In this document: positions 1-8,404 of the stretch, piece by piece
Position numbering within the stretch: position 1 is the first letter of the stretch
Layout: every line of letters begins with the position of its first letter
Source of the DNA: Trueperaceae bacterium
Lineage (GTDB): Bacteria > Deinococcota > Deinococci > Deinococcales > Trueperaceae
Assembly: GCA_023954415.1 (NCBI GenBank)
Contig: JAMLIB010000007.1
Location: 1-64,000 of the forward strand
Direction: 5' to 3'
DNA length: 64,000 bases
The notes under the pieces: model-generated
The model's database searches: none
The model's input: only the letters and a program-made list of their open reading frames with translations
What the model was told of the DNA's origin: nothing
Translations under genes and position numbers: made by a program

Positions 1-332
1 AGGACCAGCGCCAGCCCCACGGCGGCGATCCCGAGCTCGAACGTGGCTGGGAGGCGGGCGATGAGGAGAGGCAAAGCGGGTTCACCATGCCGCAAGGACT
101 TGCCGAAGTCGCCCCTGACCGCCGCGGCGAGAAATCGCAAGTACTGAGCCGGCAGTGGGTCGTCGAGACCGAGACGGGCGCGCATGGCCGCGATGTCTGC
201 CGCGCTCGCCGAGGGCGGCAACATCAGGGCAGCTGGGTCGCCCGCCAAGCGGGTAAGCCCGAACACCATGACGGTGACGCCGACTATGACGAGCAGGCCC
301 GTAAGGAGCCGGCGTGCTAAGTAGGAGATCAC
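1..332 (-). CDS. ABC transporter permease, DppB/OppB type (partial)
   Basis: Inner-membrane permease of a peptide/nickel-type (PepT family) ABC importer. Only the first ~110 residues lie in the window; the gene continues past the left edge. The visible part starts MISYLARRLL, has a first membrane helix (LLTGLLVIVGVTVMVFGL), then the periplasmic region with RLAGDPAALMLPP and RARLGLDDPLPAQYLRFL, the usual layout of DppB N-termini. I chose a GTG start at 332 because a GGGTGAGG-like ribosome site lies just upstream and the family N-terminus begins there. It lies 140 bp downstream of a solute-binding protein gene on the same strand, so it is probably the permease for that protein and part of the ulaG-led operon. 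The partner permease and ATPases would lie outside the window. Confidence 0.85.
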   Translation of the reverse strand, partial: MISYLARRLLTGLLVIVGVTVMVFGLTRLAGDPAALMLPPSASAADIAAMRARLGLDDPLPAQYLRFLAAAVRGDFGKSLRHGEPALPLLIARLPATFELGIAAVGLALV

Positions 333-420
333 ACTGGCCTCACCCTACGCATGGCTGCTCCGCGCGGCCGCCATGGCCCTCGGTCTTACGCGCCGAGGCT
401 GCGTCCGCACCGAACGCAAC

Positions 421-450
421 GGTGGGGCGCCCGGAACGCGGCACCCCACC
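421..450 (-). terminator. Intercistronic stem-loop after solute-binding protein gene
   Basis: A 7-bp perfect stem (GGTGGGG / CCCCACC) with a 16-nt GC-rich loop lies between the solute-binding protein stop and the permease start. There is no T-run, so it is more likely an mRNA-stabilising or partial terminator hairpin, which would keep binding-protein expression above that of the permease. This role is inferred from position. Confidence 0.4.
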
Positions 451-472
451 ATACGCATGCATGATCCGTAGG

Positions 473-1975
473 TCAGTCCGCCAGCGAGAGCGGGTAGAAC
501 CAGGGAACCTCGTCGGCCCGCAGCGTGAAGTTCACGCGGTCGTTCGCTCCCCATAGTGTGTCGACCTGGAAGAGGAACGCGTGCTGAGCGTCCTCCTTCA
601 TGAGCCTCTGAACCTCGCTATAGAGTTCGGCCCTTCGTGACGCGTCGAACGTCGACCTGATCTCCTGGATCAAGGTGTTGACTTCCGGGTTCGAATAGCG
701 GCGGCTCATGTCGCCGGCCGCTAGCCATTCGACCAGCCAGAACGGCTCGAGGAACACGTCGCCTAGGCTGTAGACGTAGAGAGGAGCCGCTTGGTTCGCA
801 CCCCGCTTCTCCTGGAACACGCCGAGTTCGTAGGCGTTCTCCTTGACGTCGATGCCTATCTGGGACCAGTAGCCGGCCACGGCCTGAGAGAGCGCGTAAT
901 GGTCGGCGACCGAACCGGTGAAGTAGTCGAACTCCACCGAGAAGCCGTTGGGGTAGCCGGCTTCGGCCAGCAACGCCTTCGCTTTCTCTGGGTCGTACGG
1001 GTACGGCTCGACAGACGGGTCGAAGCCGAACGCCTGCGCCGAGACGATCGTCGCGGCCGGCCTGCCGAGCCCGCCGAACAGGCGGTCGATGATGGCCTGG
1101 CGGTCGATGGCGTAGTTGAGCGCCTGCCTGACCCTCACGTCGTCGAGCGGCTTCACCGAGGCGTCGATGGAGATGTAGAACACCCGTGAGGCCGACACGC
1201 GTTCGACGCGCAGTTCCGGACGCGAGTCGATCATGTCGACCATCACGTGCGGCAGCCCTTCTATGAGGTCGACCTCACCGGCGATCAGCGCCGCCACGCG
1301 CGTGGCGTCCTCGGCGATGGGCCTCACAACGATCTCCTTGACGCTCGGGGCACCGCGCCAGTAGTTCTCGTTGGCCGCAAGTACCAGGCGCTCGTTCTTC
1401 ACCCACTCCTTCAAGACGAACGGTCCTGTTCCGACGGGGTGCGTGCCGAAATCGTCACCGGCTTCCACCGTGTACACCGGCGGCAGCATCGGCCCGAACA
1501 GCTCGGCGAGCCGCGCCGGCAGCAGCACGTCTGGACTGACCGTATGGATGTCCACCGTGAACGCGTCTACGATGTCGACACCCGTGATGGTGTTGATCTG
1601 AGACCAGGTCGTGGCCGGGCTGTCGGGGTTGCCAGCGCGCGCGAGGGTGAACTGCACCGATGCGCTATCGAAAGGCTCCCCGTTCTGGAAGGACACGCCT
1701 TGACGCAAGTGGAAGCGCCACGTGGTGTCGCCGACCTGCTCCCAAGACTCCGCGAGCCCCGGGACCAGGGTCCCGGACGCGTCTCTCGCCGTCAGCCCGT
1801 CGAAGACGTTCGCCAAGAACGCTTCCGACTGGCGGCCCACCACCTTATGCGGGTCAAGCGTGTTCGGTTCAGCCTTCACGGCAATCGTGACGGTCTGTCC
1901 GAGCGCGCTGCTCACAGCTACCGTCGTCGCTAGGATCAACAGCAGCCGCACTGCCAGGTTCACGATGGATCGCAC
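473..1975 (-). CDS. ABC transporter solute-binding protein, family 5 (SBP_bac_5)
   Basis: Extracytoplasmic receptor of a peptide/nickel-type ABC importer, 500 aa, the normal family length. A signal peptide (MRSIVNLAVRLLLILATTVAVSSALG) is followed at once by the family start TVTIAVKAEPNTLDPHK. The family motifs GLAESWEQVGDTTWRFHLRQGVSF and PVGTGPFVLKEW are present. The ligand cannot be read from sequence; family 5 proteins bind di/oligopeptides, nickel chelates, glutathione, opines and sugars. Its company (lactonase, creatininase-family and BtpA-family enzymes) suggests a small cyclic or amide-containing catabolite rather than general peptides. It is the fourth gene of the run that begins with the ulaG homologue and is followed by a permease. 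Confidence 0.9.
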   Translation of the reverse strand: MRSIVNLAVRLLLILATTVAVSSALGQTVTIAVKAEPNTLDPHKVVGRQSEAFLANVFDGLTARDASGTLVPGLAESWEQVGDTTWRFHLRQGVSFQNGEPFDSASVQFTLARAGNPDSPATTWSQINTITGVDIVDAFTVDIHTVSPDVLLPARLAELFGPMLPPVYTVEAGDDFGTHPVGTGPFVLKEWVKNERLVLAANENYWRGAPSVKEIVVRPIAEDATRVAALIAGEVDLIEGLPHVMVDMIDSRPELRVERVSASRVFYISIDASVKPLDDVRVRQALNYAIDRQAIIDRLFGGLGRPAATIVSAQAFGFDPSVEPYPYDPEKAKALLAEAGYPNGFSVEFDYFTGSVADHYALSQAVAGYWSQIGIDVKENAYELGVFQEKRGANQAAPLYVYSLGDVFLEPFWLVEWLAAGDMSRRYSNPEVNTLIQEIRSTFDASRRAELYSEVQRLMKEDAQHAFLFQVDTLWGANDRVNFTLRADEVPWFYPLSLAD

Positions 1976-2010
1976 TGTATGCCTCCGGAATCTCGACCAA
2001 TGAACGTCGT

Positions 2011-2745
2011 CTAGGTAGCCTCGAACGCCTCCTGCACTAGCTCGGTCATCACCTCCAGCCAGCGTGAGATCAAACGCTCACCTTTCTCCGCCGTAGCGGC
2101 CGATGCATCTCCGAAGACCCCTGTCCGACTGAACTCTCGCCATGGCACGACGCGTCCCGCGTAGCCGGTGGGCACTTCCGGGTACTCACTGGGAGCCAGC
2201 TCCATCCGGCACGCCTCGGGGGCAACTGCCAGCATCAGCGAGGTCTCTATCTCGGCCGCATGGAAGTTGTTGCCGTTCCACAAGGGCGTCTCGGCGATCC
2301 CGTCCATCACCTGCTTGGTGCTCGGATAACAGATCCTCAGTGTCACCATGTCCGGGAAGAGCTCTAGGAGCCTCCGGGCCGCGGAGACCATCACCTGGGC
2401 GTTGCCCATATGGCCGCTCAGCAGCACGAGCCGGCGCACGCCGTGCCGATAAAGGCTGTCCGCCACGTCTACCAGTACCGCCTCCAGGGCGGACGGGCTG
2501 AGGCTGATGGTGCCTGGGAACTCGCGGGCCGACCAGACTTGCCCGTAGTTGAGCGTAGGCAGATACAGGCCGTCGCAACTCGCCGCCAGGCGCTTCGCCC
2601 AGAACGACGCCATCACGTTGTCGGTTCCCATGCTCATGTGGGGACCGTGCTGCTCCGTGGAACCCAGCGGGAGGATGACGGGGCGCGTCGCGGTCAAGGC
2701 GACCTCCGCCTCCGGCCAGGTCATGGCGTCCAAGGCTCGGTTCAT
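2011..2745 (-). CDS. Creatininase-family amidohydrolase
   Basis: Creatininase superfamily protein (244 aa), a metal-dependent hydrolase fold that opens cyclic amides or formamides. Visible motifs are LGSTEQHGPHMSMGTDN (residues ~27-43, with the Glu, His and Asp metal ligands), LLSGHMGN (~107-114, where NGHGGN is usual) and HAAEIETSLML (~161-171, with the conserved Glu and ETS). Known relatives hydrolyse creatinine or formamidopyrimidines, or process mycofactocin; none can be chosen here. It sits 61 bp downstream of the BtpA-family gene and 35 bp upstream of the binding protein gene in a co-directional run, so it probably acts on the imported compound. The SGHMGN variation is slightly atypical. 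Confidence 0.85.
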   Translation of the reverse strand: MNRALDAMTWPEAEVALTATRPVILPLGSTEQHGPHMSMGTDNVMASFWAKRLAASCDGLYLPTLNYGQVWSAREFPGTISLSPSALEAVLVDVADSLYRHGVRRLVLLSGHMGNAQVMVSAARRLLELFPDMVTLRICYPSTKQVMDGIAETPLWNGNNFHAAEIETSLMLAVAPEACRMELAPSEYPEVPTGYAGRVVPWREFSRTGVFGDASAATAEKGERLISRWLEVMTELVQEAFEAT

Positions 2746-2806
2746 CCTCGCCCGCCCTTTGCCGACCGGCTCACATCGACTCCGGCCCTGCCGCGGCTCC
2801 GACCGT

Positions 2807-3634
2807 TCATCCCGCTACTACGGCTCCGCTGCCGCGCAGGGTGTTCACGACGCCCATGAACTCCTTGACCCTGGAAGCGTCGATCTGGTTCCACGTGACG
2901 CCGGCGCGCTTGAACGAGGAGCCGACGATCGCCCCATCGGCGTTCTCTAGCATCTGCTTGACGTTCGCTACCCTCACGCCCGTGTTGGCGAACACCGGAG
3001 TGTTCGGCAAGCCGGCCTTCGCTTCCTTGAGCCAGGCGGGCGACACCTCGGTGCCGGCGGTCTGCCCGGACACGCAGACGGCGTCGGCCAACGAGCTGAA
3101 CACGCTGGTGGCGGCGATGGTCGAGAGCGAGCGGTCGCCTACGGAGACGGAGAACTCCGGCACGATGTTGAACAGCAGCCTGATGTGGTCGGCGCCGATG
3201 TTGCGCCTGAAGCGTAGAGCGGCGCCAGGATTGCCGCTCCACAAGCCCATGTCGCCCGCGTACGTGCCGGTGAAGACCTCGCGCACGAAGCCGGCGCCGG
3301 TCGCGTGGGCGACCGCTATCGCAGCGATCGGGTCCCAGAGGAAGTCGATCCCGAAGGGGATCGAGATGTCGCGCGTGGCTTCGGCGACGACCTTCGTCAT
3401 CGCTGCGACTATCTCCGGCCCCATCTGTAGCTGGTAGGGCCGGTCGTTCTCGTTGCAGAACAGCACCGCGTCGACGCCGCCGCTGGCCAGGCCGGACAGG
3501 TCGGCAAGCGCACTGTCGATGATCTTGCTCATGCCGGCGGAACTGTCGTACAGGGGTGTGCCGGGCAGCGCCGGGAGGTGAACCATCCCGACGATGGGCT
3601 TCTCGGTTCCGTAGACCTCGGTTAACCAGGACAT
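2807..3634 (-). CDS. BtpA/SgcQ-family TIM-barrel protein
   Basis: 275-aa protein with the BtpA/SgcQ family start (PIVGMVHLPALPGTPLYD) and the internal blocks GGVDAVLFCNENDRPYQ, IPFGIDFLWDP and GFVREVFTGTYAGDMGLW. The family adopts a TIM-barrel fold. Members include BtpA, linked to photosystem I stability in cyanobacteria, and SgcQ in an E. coli sugar cluster; the enzymatic reaction is not established as far as I know. The start is well supported by a GAAGGAGAG ribosome site. Its position between a lactonase-like and a creatininase-like gene argues for a catabolic role here. Only the family assignment is confident. Confidence 0.85.
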   Translation of the reverse strand: MSWLTEVYGTEKPIVGMVHLPALPGTPLYDSSAGMSKIIDSALADLSGLASGGVDAVLFCNENDRPYQLQMGPEIVAAMTKVVAEATRDISIPFGIDFLWDPIAAIAVAHATGAGFVREVFTGTYAGDMGLWSGNPGAALRFRRNIGADHIRLLFNIVPEFSVSVGDRSLSTIAATSVFSSLADAVCVSGQTAGTEVSPAWLKEAKAGLPNTPVFANTGVRVANVKQMLENADGAIVGSSFKRAGVTWNQIDASRVKEFMGVVNTLRGSGAVVAG

Positions 3635-3708
3635 ACTCTCTCCTTCGTGGCGTCGTTCGCTTGGGACTTTCGTGTGCGCTCGGGAGCGTCGAGCCTAGAA
3701 GTGCCGGC

Positions 3709-4770
3709 TCAGAGAAGGGCTGGGAACGGCAGGTCTGGCTCGTGGCTGAATGCGTCCTCGAAGCCGCGCCGGTGGTTGTAAACGAGCCGGTCGGCATGGT
3801 CCGGGTACACGAACTTGCCGCCTACCTGCCAGATGAAGGGCTTGAAAGCGTATTGCAGACGGTCCTTACGCATGTTCCAGAGCACGATGATCTCGTTGGG
3901 GTCGCCCTGGAAGTTGCTCCAGATGTCGTGATGGACGGGCATGACGACCTTGGCGTTGAGGCTCTCCGCCGCCCTCAACACGTCGTGCGACGACATCTTG
4001 TCCGTCATGCCTCGCGGGTTGTCGCCGAACGCGCACAGCGCTACGTCGACCTGATGCTCGTTGCCGTGCCGCGCGAACCAGTTCGAGTAGTGGGAATCGC
4101 CGGCAAGGTAGACGTTGCCGCCGGGCGTCTTCACCAGGTAGTTGACGGCTTTCTCGTTCATGTCTTGGACAGGCTGACCGCGCATCTGAACCCCGGCCGG
4201 CGCGGTCACTAGCGCGGTCCTGTCGAACGCCTCGAGCACTACGATCTCGAGGTCTTTGAACTTGAGCGTGTCGCCAGGTCGCACGACCACGCAGCGGTCC
4301 TCCGGCACCCCCCACGAGAGCCATGTCTGAACGCTCGACTGCGGTCCGACGAAGGGTACGTCGGACGAGCAGTTCGCCAGCACGGCTGCGGCGACGTTCT
4401 TGTCTATGTGGTCGCTGTGGTTGTGGGTGGAGAGGACGGCGTCGACCTCCCGGATAGCGAACGGGTCCAGGACACACACCGAGTTCCGCAGGTTCGGCTG
4501 TGGCTTGCGAGCGCCGATCGCACGTGCGTGTTGATGGTGGGGCGGCATATCAGGAAGGTTCTTCGTGCGCTTACCGGTCCCGACCCACAGGTCGACGCAG
4601 AGGTTGGCCCCGCCCTCGGTCTTCACCCATACTCCGGTGCAGCCTAGCCACCAGAGCGCGAATGTGCCCGGTTGGACTACCTCGCTAGCGATCTCTTCGT
4701 TCAGCCACGTTCCCCATTCGGGGAACGTCTCCAGAATCCACGACTCTCTTGTGATGCTGCTGATCGCCAC
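3709..4770 (-). CDS. ulaG: UlaG-like metallo-beta-lactamase-fold lactonase
   Basis: Closely resembles L-ascorbate-6-phosphate lactonase UlaG in length (353 aa) and in most blocks: [94 protein letters not shown] and [12 protein letters not shown]. The metal-binding HxHxDH motif reads HNHSDH (residues 116-121 from the chosen start). I start at GTG 4770, because GGAGG lies 7-8 nt upstream and the protein then begins like UlaG; an in-frame ATG at 4815 lies close to the predicted transcription start and lacks a ribosome site. It is the first gene of the catabolic operon. No PTS ascorbate transporter or UlaD/E/F partner is visible, so the true substrate may be another phosphorylated lactone. Confidence 0.88.
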   Translation of the reverse strand: MAISSITRESWILETFPEWGTWLNEEIASEVVQPGTFALWWLGCTGVWVKTEGGANLCVDLWVGTGKRTKNLPDMPPHHQHARAIGARKPQPNLRNSVCVLDPFAIREVDAVLSTHNHSDHIDKNVAAAVLANCSSDVPFVGPQSSVQTWLSWGVPEDRCVVVRPGDTLKFKDLEIVVLEAFDRTALVTAPAGVQMRGQPVQDMNEKAVNYLVKTPGGNVYLAGDSHYSNWFARHGNEHQVDVALCAFGDNPRGMTDKMSSHDVLRAAESLNAKVVMPVHHDIWSNFQGDPNEIIVLWNMRKDRLQYAFKPFIWQVGGKFVYPDHADRLVYNHRRGFEDAFSHEPDLPFPALL

Positions 4771-4816
4771 CCTAGACCCTCCAGACTGTCTGGGCTCATC
4801 GCCCGCGATAGCCACA

Positions 4817-4846
4817 ATCCTAGGCGGCCGCCGTCTGAATTGTCAA
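4817..4846 (-). promoter_or_regulatory. Predicted sigma-70 type promoter of the ulaG operon
   Basis: Reading the minus strand, TTGACA (4846-4841) and TAGGAT (4822-4817) are separated by 18 bp. This predicts a start near 4810 and a leader of about 40 nt before the GTG start at 4770. The -35 hexamer is perfect. The nearby palindrome at 4864-4879 is centred about 61 bp upstream of the predicted start. Confidence 0.7.
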
Positions 4847-4863
4847 GACGAATTCGCATGTCC

Positions 4864-4879
4864 TTGCACATTTGTGCAA
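4864..4879. promoter_or_regulatory. Palindromic operator upstream of ulaG promoter
   Basis: TTGCACA-TT-TGTGCAA, two perfect 7-bp arms around a 2-bp spacer. The same core (TGCACA..TGTGCA) recurs at 5028-5041 in front of the divergent SorC-family gene, so it is probably the binding site of that regulator. Its position upstream of the -35 box suggests activation rather than simple blocking. Confidence 0.75.
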
Positions 4880-5019
4880 GCAGATCCGGCGCCCCGAGTC
4901 GAGAGACCTCTATCCTAGGTTGCAAGATAATCGCGCTCTAAACGAACTTATCCATACAACGCCCGATGCCCGGCCGGCCCCACGCCCCTCGACGGCCGAG
5001 ACCCAGCGGGGCCGTTGAG

Positions 5020-5042
5020 TACAATGGTGCACATATGTGCAA
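5020..5042 (+). promoter_or_regulatory. Candidate promoter -10 with overlapping operator of the SorC-family gene
   Basis: A -10-like TACAAT at 5020-5025 is followed directly by the perfect 14-bp palindrome TGCACATATGTGCA (5028-5041), which would cover the transcription start. No convincing -35 box is visible. The palindrome matches the one at 4864-4879. A protein bound here would block its own transcription, which suggests autorepression. Confidence 0.65.
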
Positions 5043-5052
5043 GAATGGAGGA

Positions 5053-6030
5053 ATGAAGGCGATCGGCGCCGACCAGGGCCCGCAGGAACCAGTGAGCAGC
5101 TCGCCGGCGGCGGCCACCCTCATGCTCGAAGCCGCTCGCCTCTACTACGAGCAGGACCAGACTCAGGGAGAGATCGCGCGCAGGCTCGGAACATCGCGCT
5201 CCACGGTGTCGCGGTTGCTCCGCGACGCCCGGCGCCTGGGAGTCGTGCGCATCACCCTCGACTATCAGTGGGCGCGCGACAAGGCCCTGGAGGCCGGACT
5301 CGTGAGCCGTTTCGGCTTGCGGGAAGCCAGGGTGCTGCAGAACCCCAGCTACACCCACGAAGAGCTCCTGGACGGCCTCGGCCGCCTCGCGGCAGACCTG
5401 CTCGCGGGCGAGGTCCGTGAAGGGATGATCCTCGGCGTCTCTTACGGACACTCGATAGCGGCGACCGTGGCCCATCTGCAACCACGCGAACGCGTCCGCA
5501 TGACCGTGGTCCAGATCATCGGCGCGCTAGGCTCGGCCGACCCGCGCATAGAGGGGGGCGACTTGACCCGCGAACTCGCTCTAGCCTTCGGTGGCGAGTA
5601 CCGTTACCTGTTCGCCCCCCTCATGGTCGAGAGCGAGCGCGCACGGGACGTTATCCTCCAAGAGCCGCTCGTCCGCGAGACCATCGACCTCGGCCGGGCC
5701 GCCGACCTAGTGTTGATAGGCATCGGCTCCCCCAGCTCCGTGAGCTTCTGGTCCGGCTACCTGTCACACTACGACCTCTCGAAGCTCCGCCTCAAAGGGG
5801 CCGTGGGCCATATGTGCGCGGAGTTCTTCGACCATGACGGGAAGGTCCTCGACATCCCCATCAACAAACGCTCGGTGAGCATCGGCCTGGAGTCGCTCCG
5901 CGCCGCCAAACGCGTGGTAGCCGTGGCGGGCGGTCCCGAGAAAGCCGACGCCATCGCGGCAGCCCTACGCGGCGGCTACATCGATGTGCTGGTCACCGAC
6001 GAGTTCGCGGCTCGGAGTGCGTTGGCTTGA
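5053..6030 (+). CDS. SorC/DeoR-family sugar-binding transcriptional regulator
   Basis: N-terminal helix-turn-helix (LEAARLYYEQDQTQGEIARRLGTSRSTVSRLLRDAR, residues ~24-59) followed by the SorC-type effector-binding domain, with GLVSRFGLREARVLQNP, LGVSYGHSIAATVAHLQP and DLVLIGIGSPSSVSFWSGYLS. The C-terminal domain normally binds a phosphorylated sugar. The start is uncertain: ATG 5053 has GGAGG only 1 nt away, GTG 5092 has AGGA at better spacing, and ATG 5035 lies inside the operator. It is transcribed divergently from the ulaG-led operon, and matching palindromes lie before both transcripts, so it very likely controls that operon and itself. The effector is probably a phosphorylated intermediate of the pathway. 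Confidence 0.88.
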   Translation: MKAIGADQGPQEPVSSSPAAATLMLEAARLYYEQDQTQGEIARRLGTSRSTVSRLLRDARRLGVVRITLDYQWARDKALEAGLVSRFGLREARVLQNPSYTHEELLDGLGRLAADLLAGEVREGMILGVSYGHSIAATVAHLQPRERVRMTVVQIIGALGSADPRIEGGDLTRELALAFGGEYRYLFAPLMVESERARDVILQEPLVRETIDLGRAADLVLIGIGSPSSVSFWSGYLSHYDLSKLRLKGAVGHMCAEFFDHDGKVLDIPINKRSVSIGLESLRAAKRVVAVAGGPEKADAIAAALRGGYIDVLVTDEFAARSALA

Positions 6031-6203
6031 TGGGATCCAAGCGTCAACTCCGCATTCGGGTCCCAACTTGCTTCCGAGGCCGTGCCCCAGCCGCCTCGCG
6101 ACAATGACTAGTGTCATCAATGCGTAGGTAATGCAACCATCAGCGCGCCCATGAACCAGCGCCCTTCCTACCCGCCTAGACAACTCAGCTATCCGAAGAC
6201 ACA

Positions 6204-6953
6204 CTAGCCCCCGGCCACCGCCGGTCCAATCCCGGCCTCCCTGGCAACCGGCCCATCCCCACCCCCCCGCAACACCCGATCCACATGCCGCCAAGCCTTC
6301 ACCGCGTGCGCGGCGCAGAGCGCCTGCATCCGCTCGCCGTCGCGCTTGCGCAGCGCTTCCAGCATCTCGGCGTGCTCGAGCAGGCTGCTCTCGATGCGGT
6401 CCTCGGTCTGCCAGACGTAGAAGCGCACGAGGCTGACGCTCGTCCATACTTCCTCGATCTTGTTGAGGAGGAGCGCGTTGTGGGCGGATACCGCGATGGC
6501 CCGGTGGAAGCGCGTGTTGTTCCTCATGATGTCGTCTCTGACGCCCTGGTCGGAAGCTTGTAGGCGCGAGAGGCGTTCGATGATCTTGAAGTGGGCCTCC
6601 ACCAGCCGGAGCTCGTCCTTGGTCGCACGTTCGGCCGCGAGCTTGCCCGCCAGCCCTTCCAGGGCCGAGCGCACCTCGTAGACGTCGCGCGCGAACGCGA
6701 GGTCGACCTTGCGGACGAAGACGCCGCGGTACGGCACCGTGGTCGCGAGCTGGCTCGCGACGAGCTGGTTCAACGCCTCACGGAGCGGGGTCCTGCTGAC
6801 GCCGTAGCGCTCGGCGAGGTCCCGCTCCACGAGCTTCGTGCCAGGTGCCAGGCGCCCGGTGAGGATGTCGTCCTTGAGGCGTTCGACGACCCATTCTGCC
6901 GTCGTGCGGGCAAGGGGGTCCTCCTCGCGGGTGGAACTGACCGTGTGTCTCAC
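6204..6953 (-). CDS. GntR-family regulator, FCD (FadR) subfamily
   Basis: 249 aa. The winged helix lies at residues ~20-85 (VVERLKDDILTGRLAPGTKLVERDLAERYGVSRTPLREALNQL), followed by an all-helical FCD domain (DVYEVRSALEGLAGKLAAER, NNTRFHRAIAVSAHN, LLEHAEMLEALRKRD, AAHAVKAWRHVDRVL) whose Asn/His pattern matches the metal/carboxylate pocket of FCD proteins. It lies 104 bp downstream of the MmgE/PrpD gene on the same strand. The first gene of that operon carries a TGGTATACCA palindrome, the usual FCD-type operator, so this is the likely repressor. The ligand is presumably a carboxylic acid of the pathway. The GTG start at 6953 directly abuts a GAGGA site, so it may be slightly wrong. Confidence 0.88.
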   Translation of the reverse strand: MRHTVSSTREEDPLARTTAEWVVERLKDDILTGRLAPGTKLVERDLAERYGVSRTPLREALNQLVASQLATTVPYRGVFVRKVDLAFARDVYEVRSALEGLAGKLAAERATKDELRLVEAHFKIIERLSRLQASDQGVRDDIMRNNTRFHRAIAVSAHNALLLNKIEEVWTSVSLVRFYVWQTEDRIESSLLEHAEMLEALRKRDGERMQALCAAHAVKAWRHVDRVLRGGGDGPVAREAGIGPAVAGG

Positions 6954-7057
6954 TCCTCAGTCAGGTTAGCATCGCGCTTCCCACGAGCTTCGGCCGGGGA
7001 GCGCGTGGCCGTGACCAGCGGCGGTCGCGGTGGCGAGGCAGGACCCGCGGTCGAGGG

Positions 7058-8404
7058 TCACAGCGTGAGGAGCGGCCGGAGCCGCTGGACGTCGTCGAGG
7101 TTCGGCAAGCCGAGCACCGCCCGCACCAGCTCGGCGCACCTCTGCGCGCCGAGGAGCGGGACCAAGAGGTCCTCGGCCTTCCTAACCACCTCGTCCTCCG
7201 GCATCGGGTTGTCGTAAGTGCCGCGGACGGCGCGCGTGTGGTGCCTCAGGCTCCTGCCGTCCTTGAGCTCGATCTCGACGATCCCCTGCCGGGGCGGGTC
7301 GGTGTCGTCCAGGCTCGCGTCGCCGATGAGCCGGATGCGCTTCTTCAGCTCGACGACGTCCGGCGCGGCCATCCTCGCGTAGTCCTGCGAGGCGGTGAAG
7401 ACGAGGCCGCCGTCGAGGAGCGTCACGGCCATGATGTGCTGGAGGTTGATGTCCGGCATGTGCCGGTCGTCCACCGTCTCGGCGCCGCCGGTCGGCAACC
7501 TGACCGTGAGCCGCTCGATGCGCTCCGGAGAGAGGTCGTGTTCGGCCATGAGCGCCGTCAACGAGTCGACGGCCGCCTGGATGGGCGAACCGACCGGCCA
7601 CCGCTTGATGTTGGTGCGCATGATCTCGTGATCGGTGCCGAGCCCGCGCGTCAGCTCGCCCGGCTCCCCGTGCGGCGAGAACGCGCCCATGAAGTTCGTC
7701 GGCCCGTCGAACACGTCCGCCACGCCCGTGAAGCCGTTCAGCACCATGTCGACGGCGCTCGTGCCCGCCCTCACCGGCATGCCGGCGAACACGAACGCCT
7801 TCTCGACGTGCTCGAGGTCACGGCGCCAGCTCGCCAGGCCGGAAGCCTGCTGCGCCGTGTAGGAGAGGGCGTACCTGACCGCGTCGAAGTCGAGCCTGGT
7901 CAGGGCGGCGGCGGCGGCCATCGCCCCGAACGCGCCGCTGATGCTGTAGGTGCTGCGCTGGGTGCGCTCGAGCACCGGCACCGTTATGGCCAGGTTCACG
8001 CGGGTGCAGACGTCGTAACCGAGCACCACGGCCCTGAGCAGGTCCTCGCCGCTGGCGCGCGTCCAGTCGGCGGTCGTGAGGGCCGCCGGCACGATCGAGC
8101 AGCCGGGGTGGGTCAGCGACGGGGCGTGCGAATCGTCCGTCTCGTCCGCGTGAGCGAGGAGCGCGTTCACGAAGGCCGCGGTGAGGTAGCCGGTACTCGC
8201 CCCGCTGCCCAACACGAACGCCTCGGGCGGCCCGCCCAGGCGGTCGGCGTAGGCCAAGGCGCGCTCGCCGGGGAGCAGCTGCGTTCCCGAGAGCATCGCC
8301 GCGACGGTGTCGAGCACGTGATGCTTCGCCTTGAGCGTCACGGCGGGCGGCAGGGGCTTGCTCAGCGCCGAGGAGATGTACTCGGCCAGCGCGTCCGTGA
8401 TCAT
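7058..8404 (-). CDS. MmgE/PrpD family protein
   Basis: 448 aa MmgE/PrpD-fold protein. Family marks include the N-terminal ALSKPLPPAVTLKAKHHVLDTVAAMLSG, the active-site region NALLAHADETDDSHAPSLTHPGCSIVPAAL (residues ~85-115) and KRWPVGSPIQAAVDSLTAL. Characterised relatives are 2-methylcitrate dehydratase, cis-aconitate decarboxylase and iminodisuccinate epimerase, so an enzyme acting on a di- or tricarboxylate is expected. There are no methylcitrate-cycle genes nearby, so a PrpD label would be unjustified. Its ATG overlaps the stop of the gamma-glutamyltransferase gene (ATGA), implying translational coupling. It is the last structural gene of the aminotransferase-led operon. Confidence 0.85.
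   Translation of the reverse strand: MITDALAEYISSALSKPLPPAVTLKAKHHVLDTVAAMLSGTQLLPGERALAYADRLGGPPEAFVLGSGASTGYLTAAFVNALLAHADETDDSHAPSLTHPGCSIVPAALTTADWTRASGEDLLRAVVLGYDVCTRVNLAITVPVLERTQRSTYSISGAFGAMAAAAALTRLDFDAVRYALSYTAQQASGLASWRRDLEHVEKAFVFAGMPVRAGTSAVDMVLNGFTGVADVFDGPTNFMGAFSPHGEPGELTRGLGTDHEIMRTNIKRWPVGSPIQAAVDSLTALMAEHDLSPERIERLTVRLPTGGAETVDDRHMPDINLQHIMAVTLLDGGLVFTASQDYARMAAPDVVELKKRIRLIGDASLDDTDPPRQGIVEIELKDGRSLRHHTRAVRGTYDNPMPEDEVVRKAEDLLVPLLGAQRCAELVRAVLGLPNLDDVQRLRPLLTL

Noticed and set aside
2742-3797. 351-codon minus-strand frame overlapping the BtpA-family gene
   Set aside because: Out of frame with the BtpA family protein; the product is an arginine-rich shadow.
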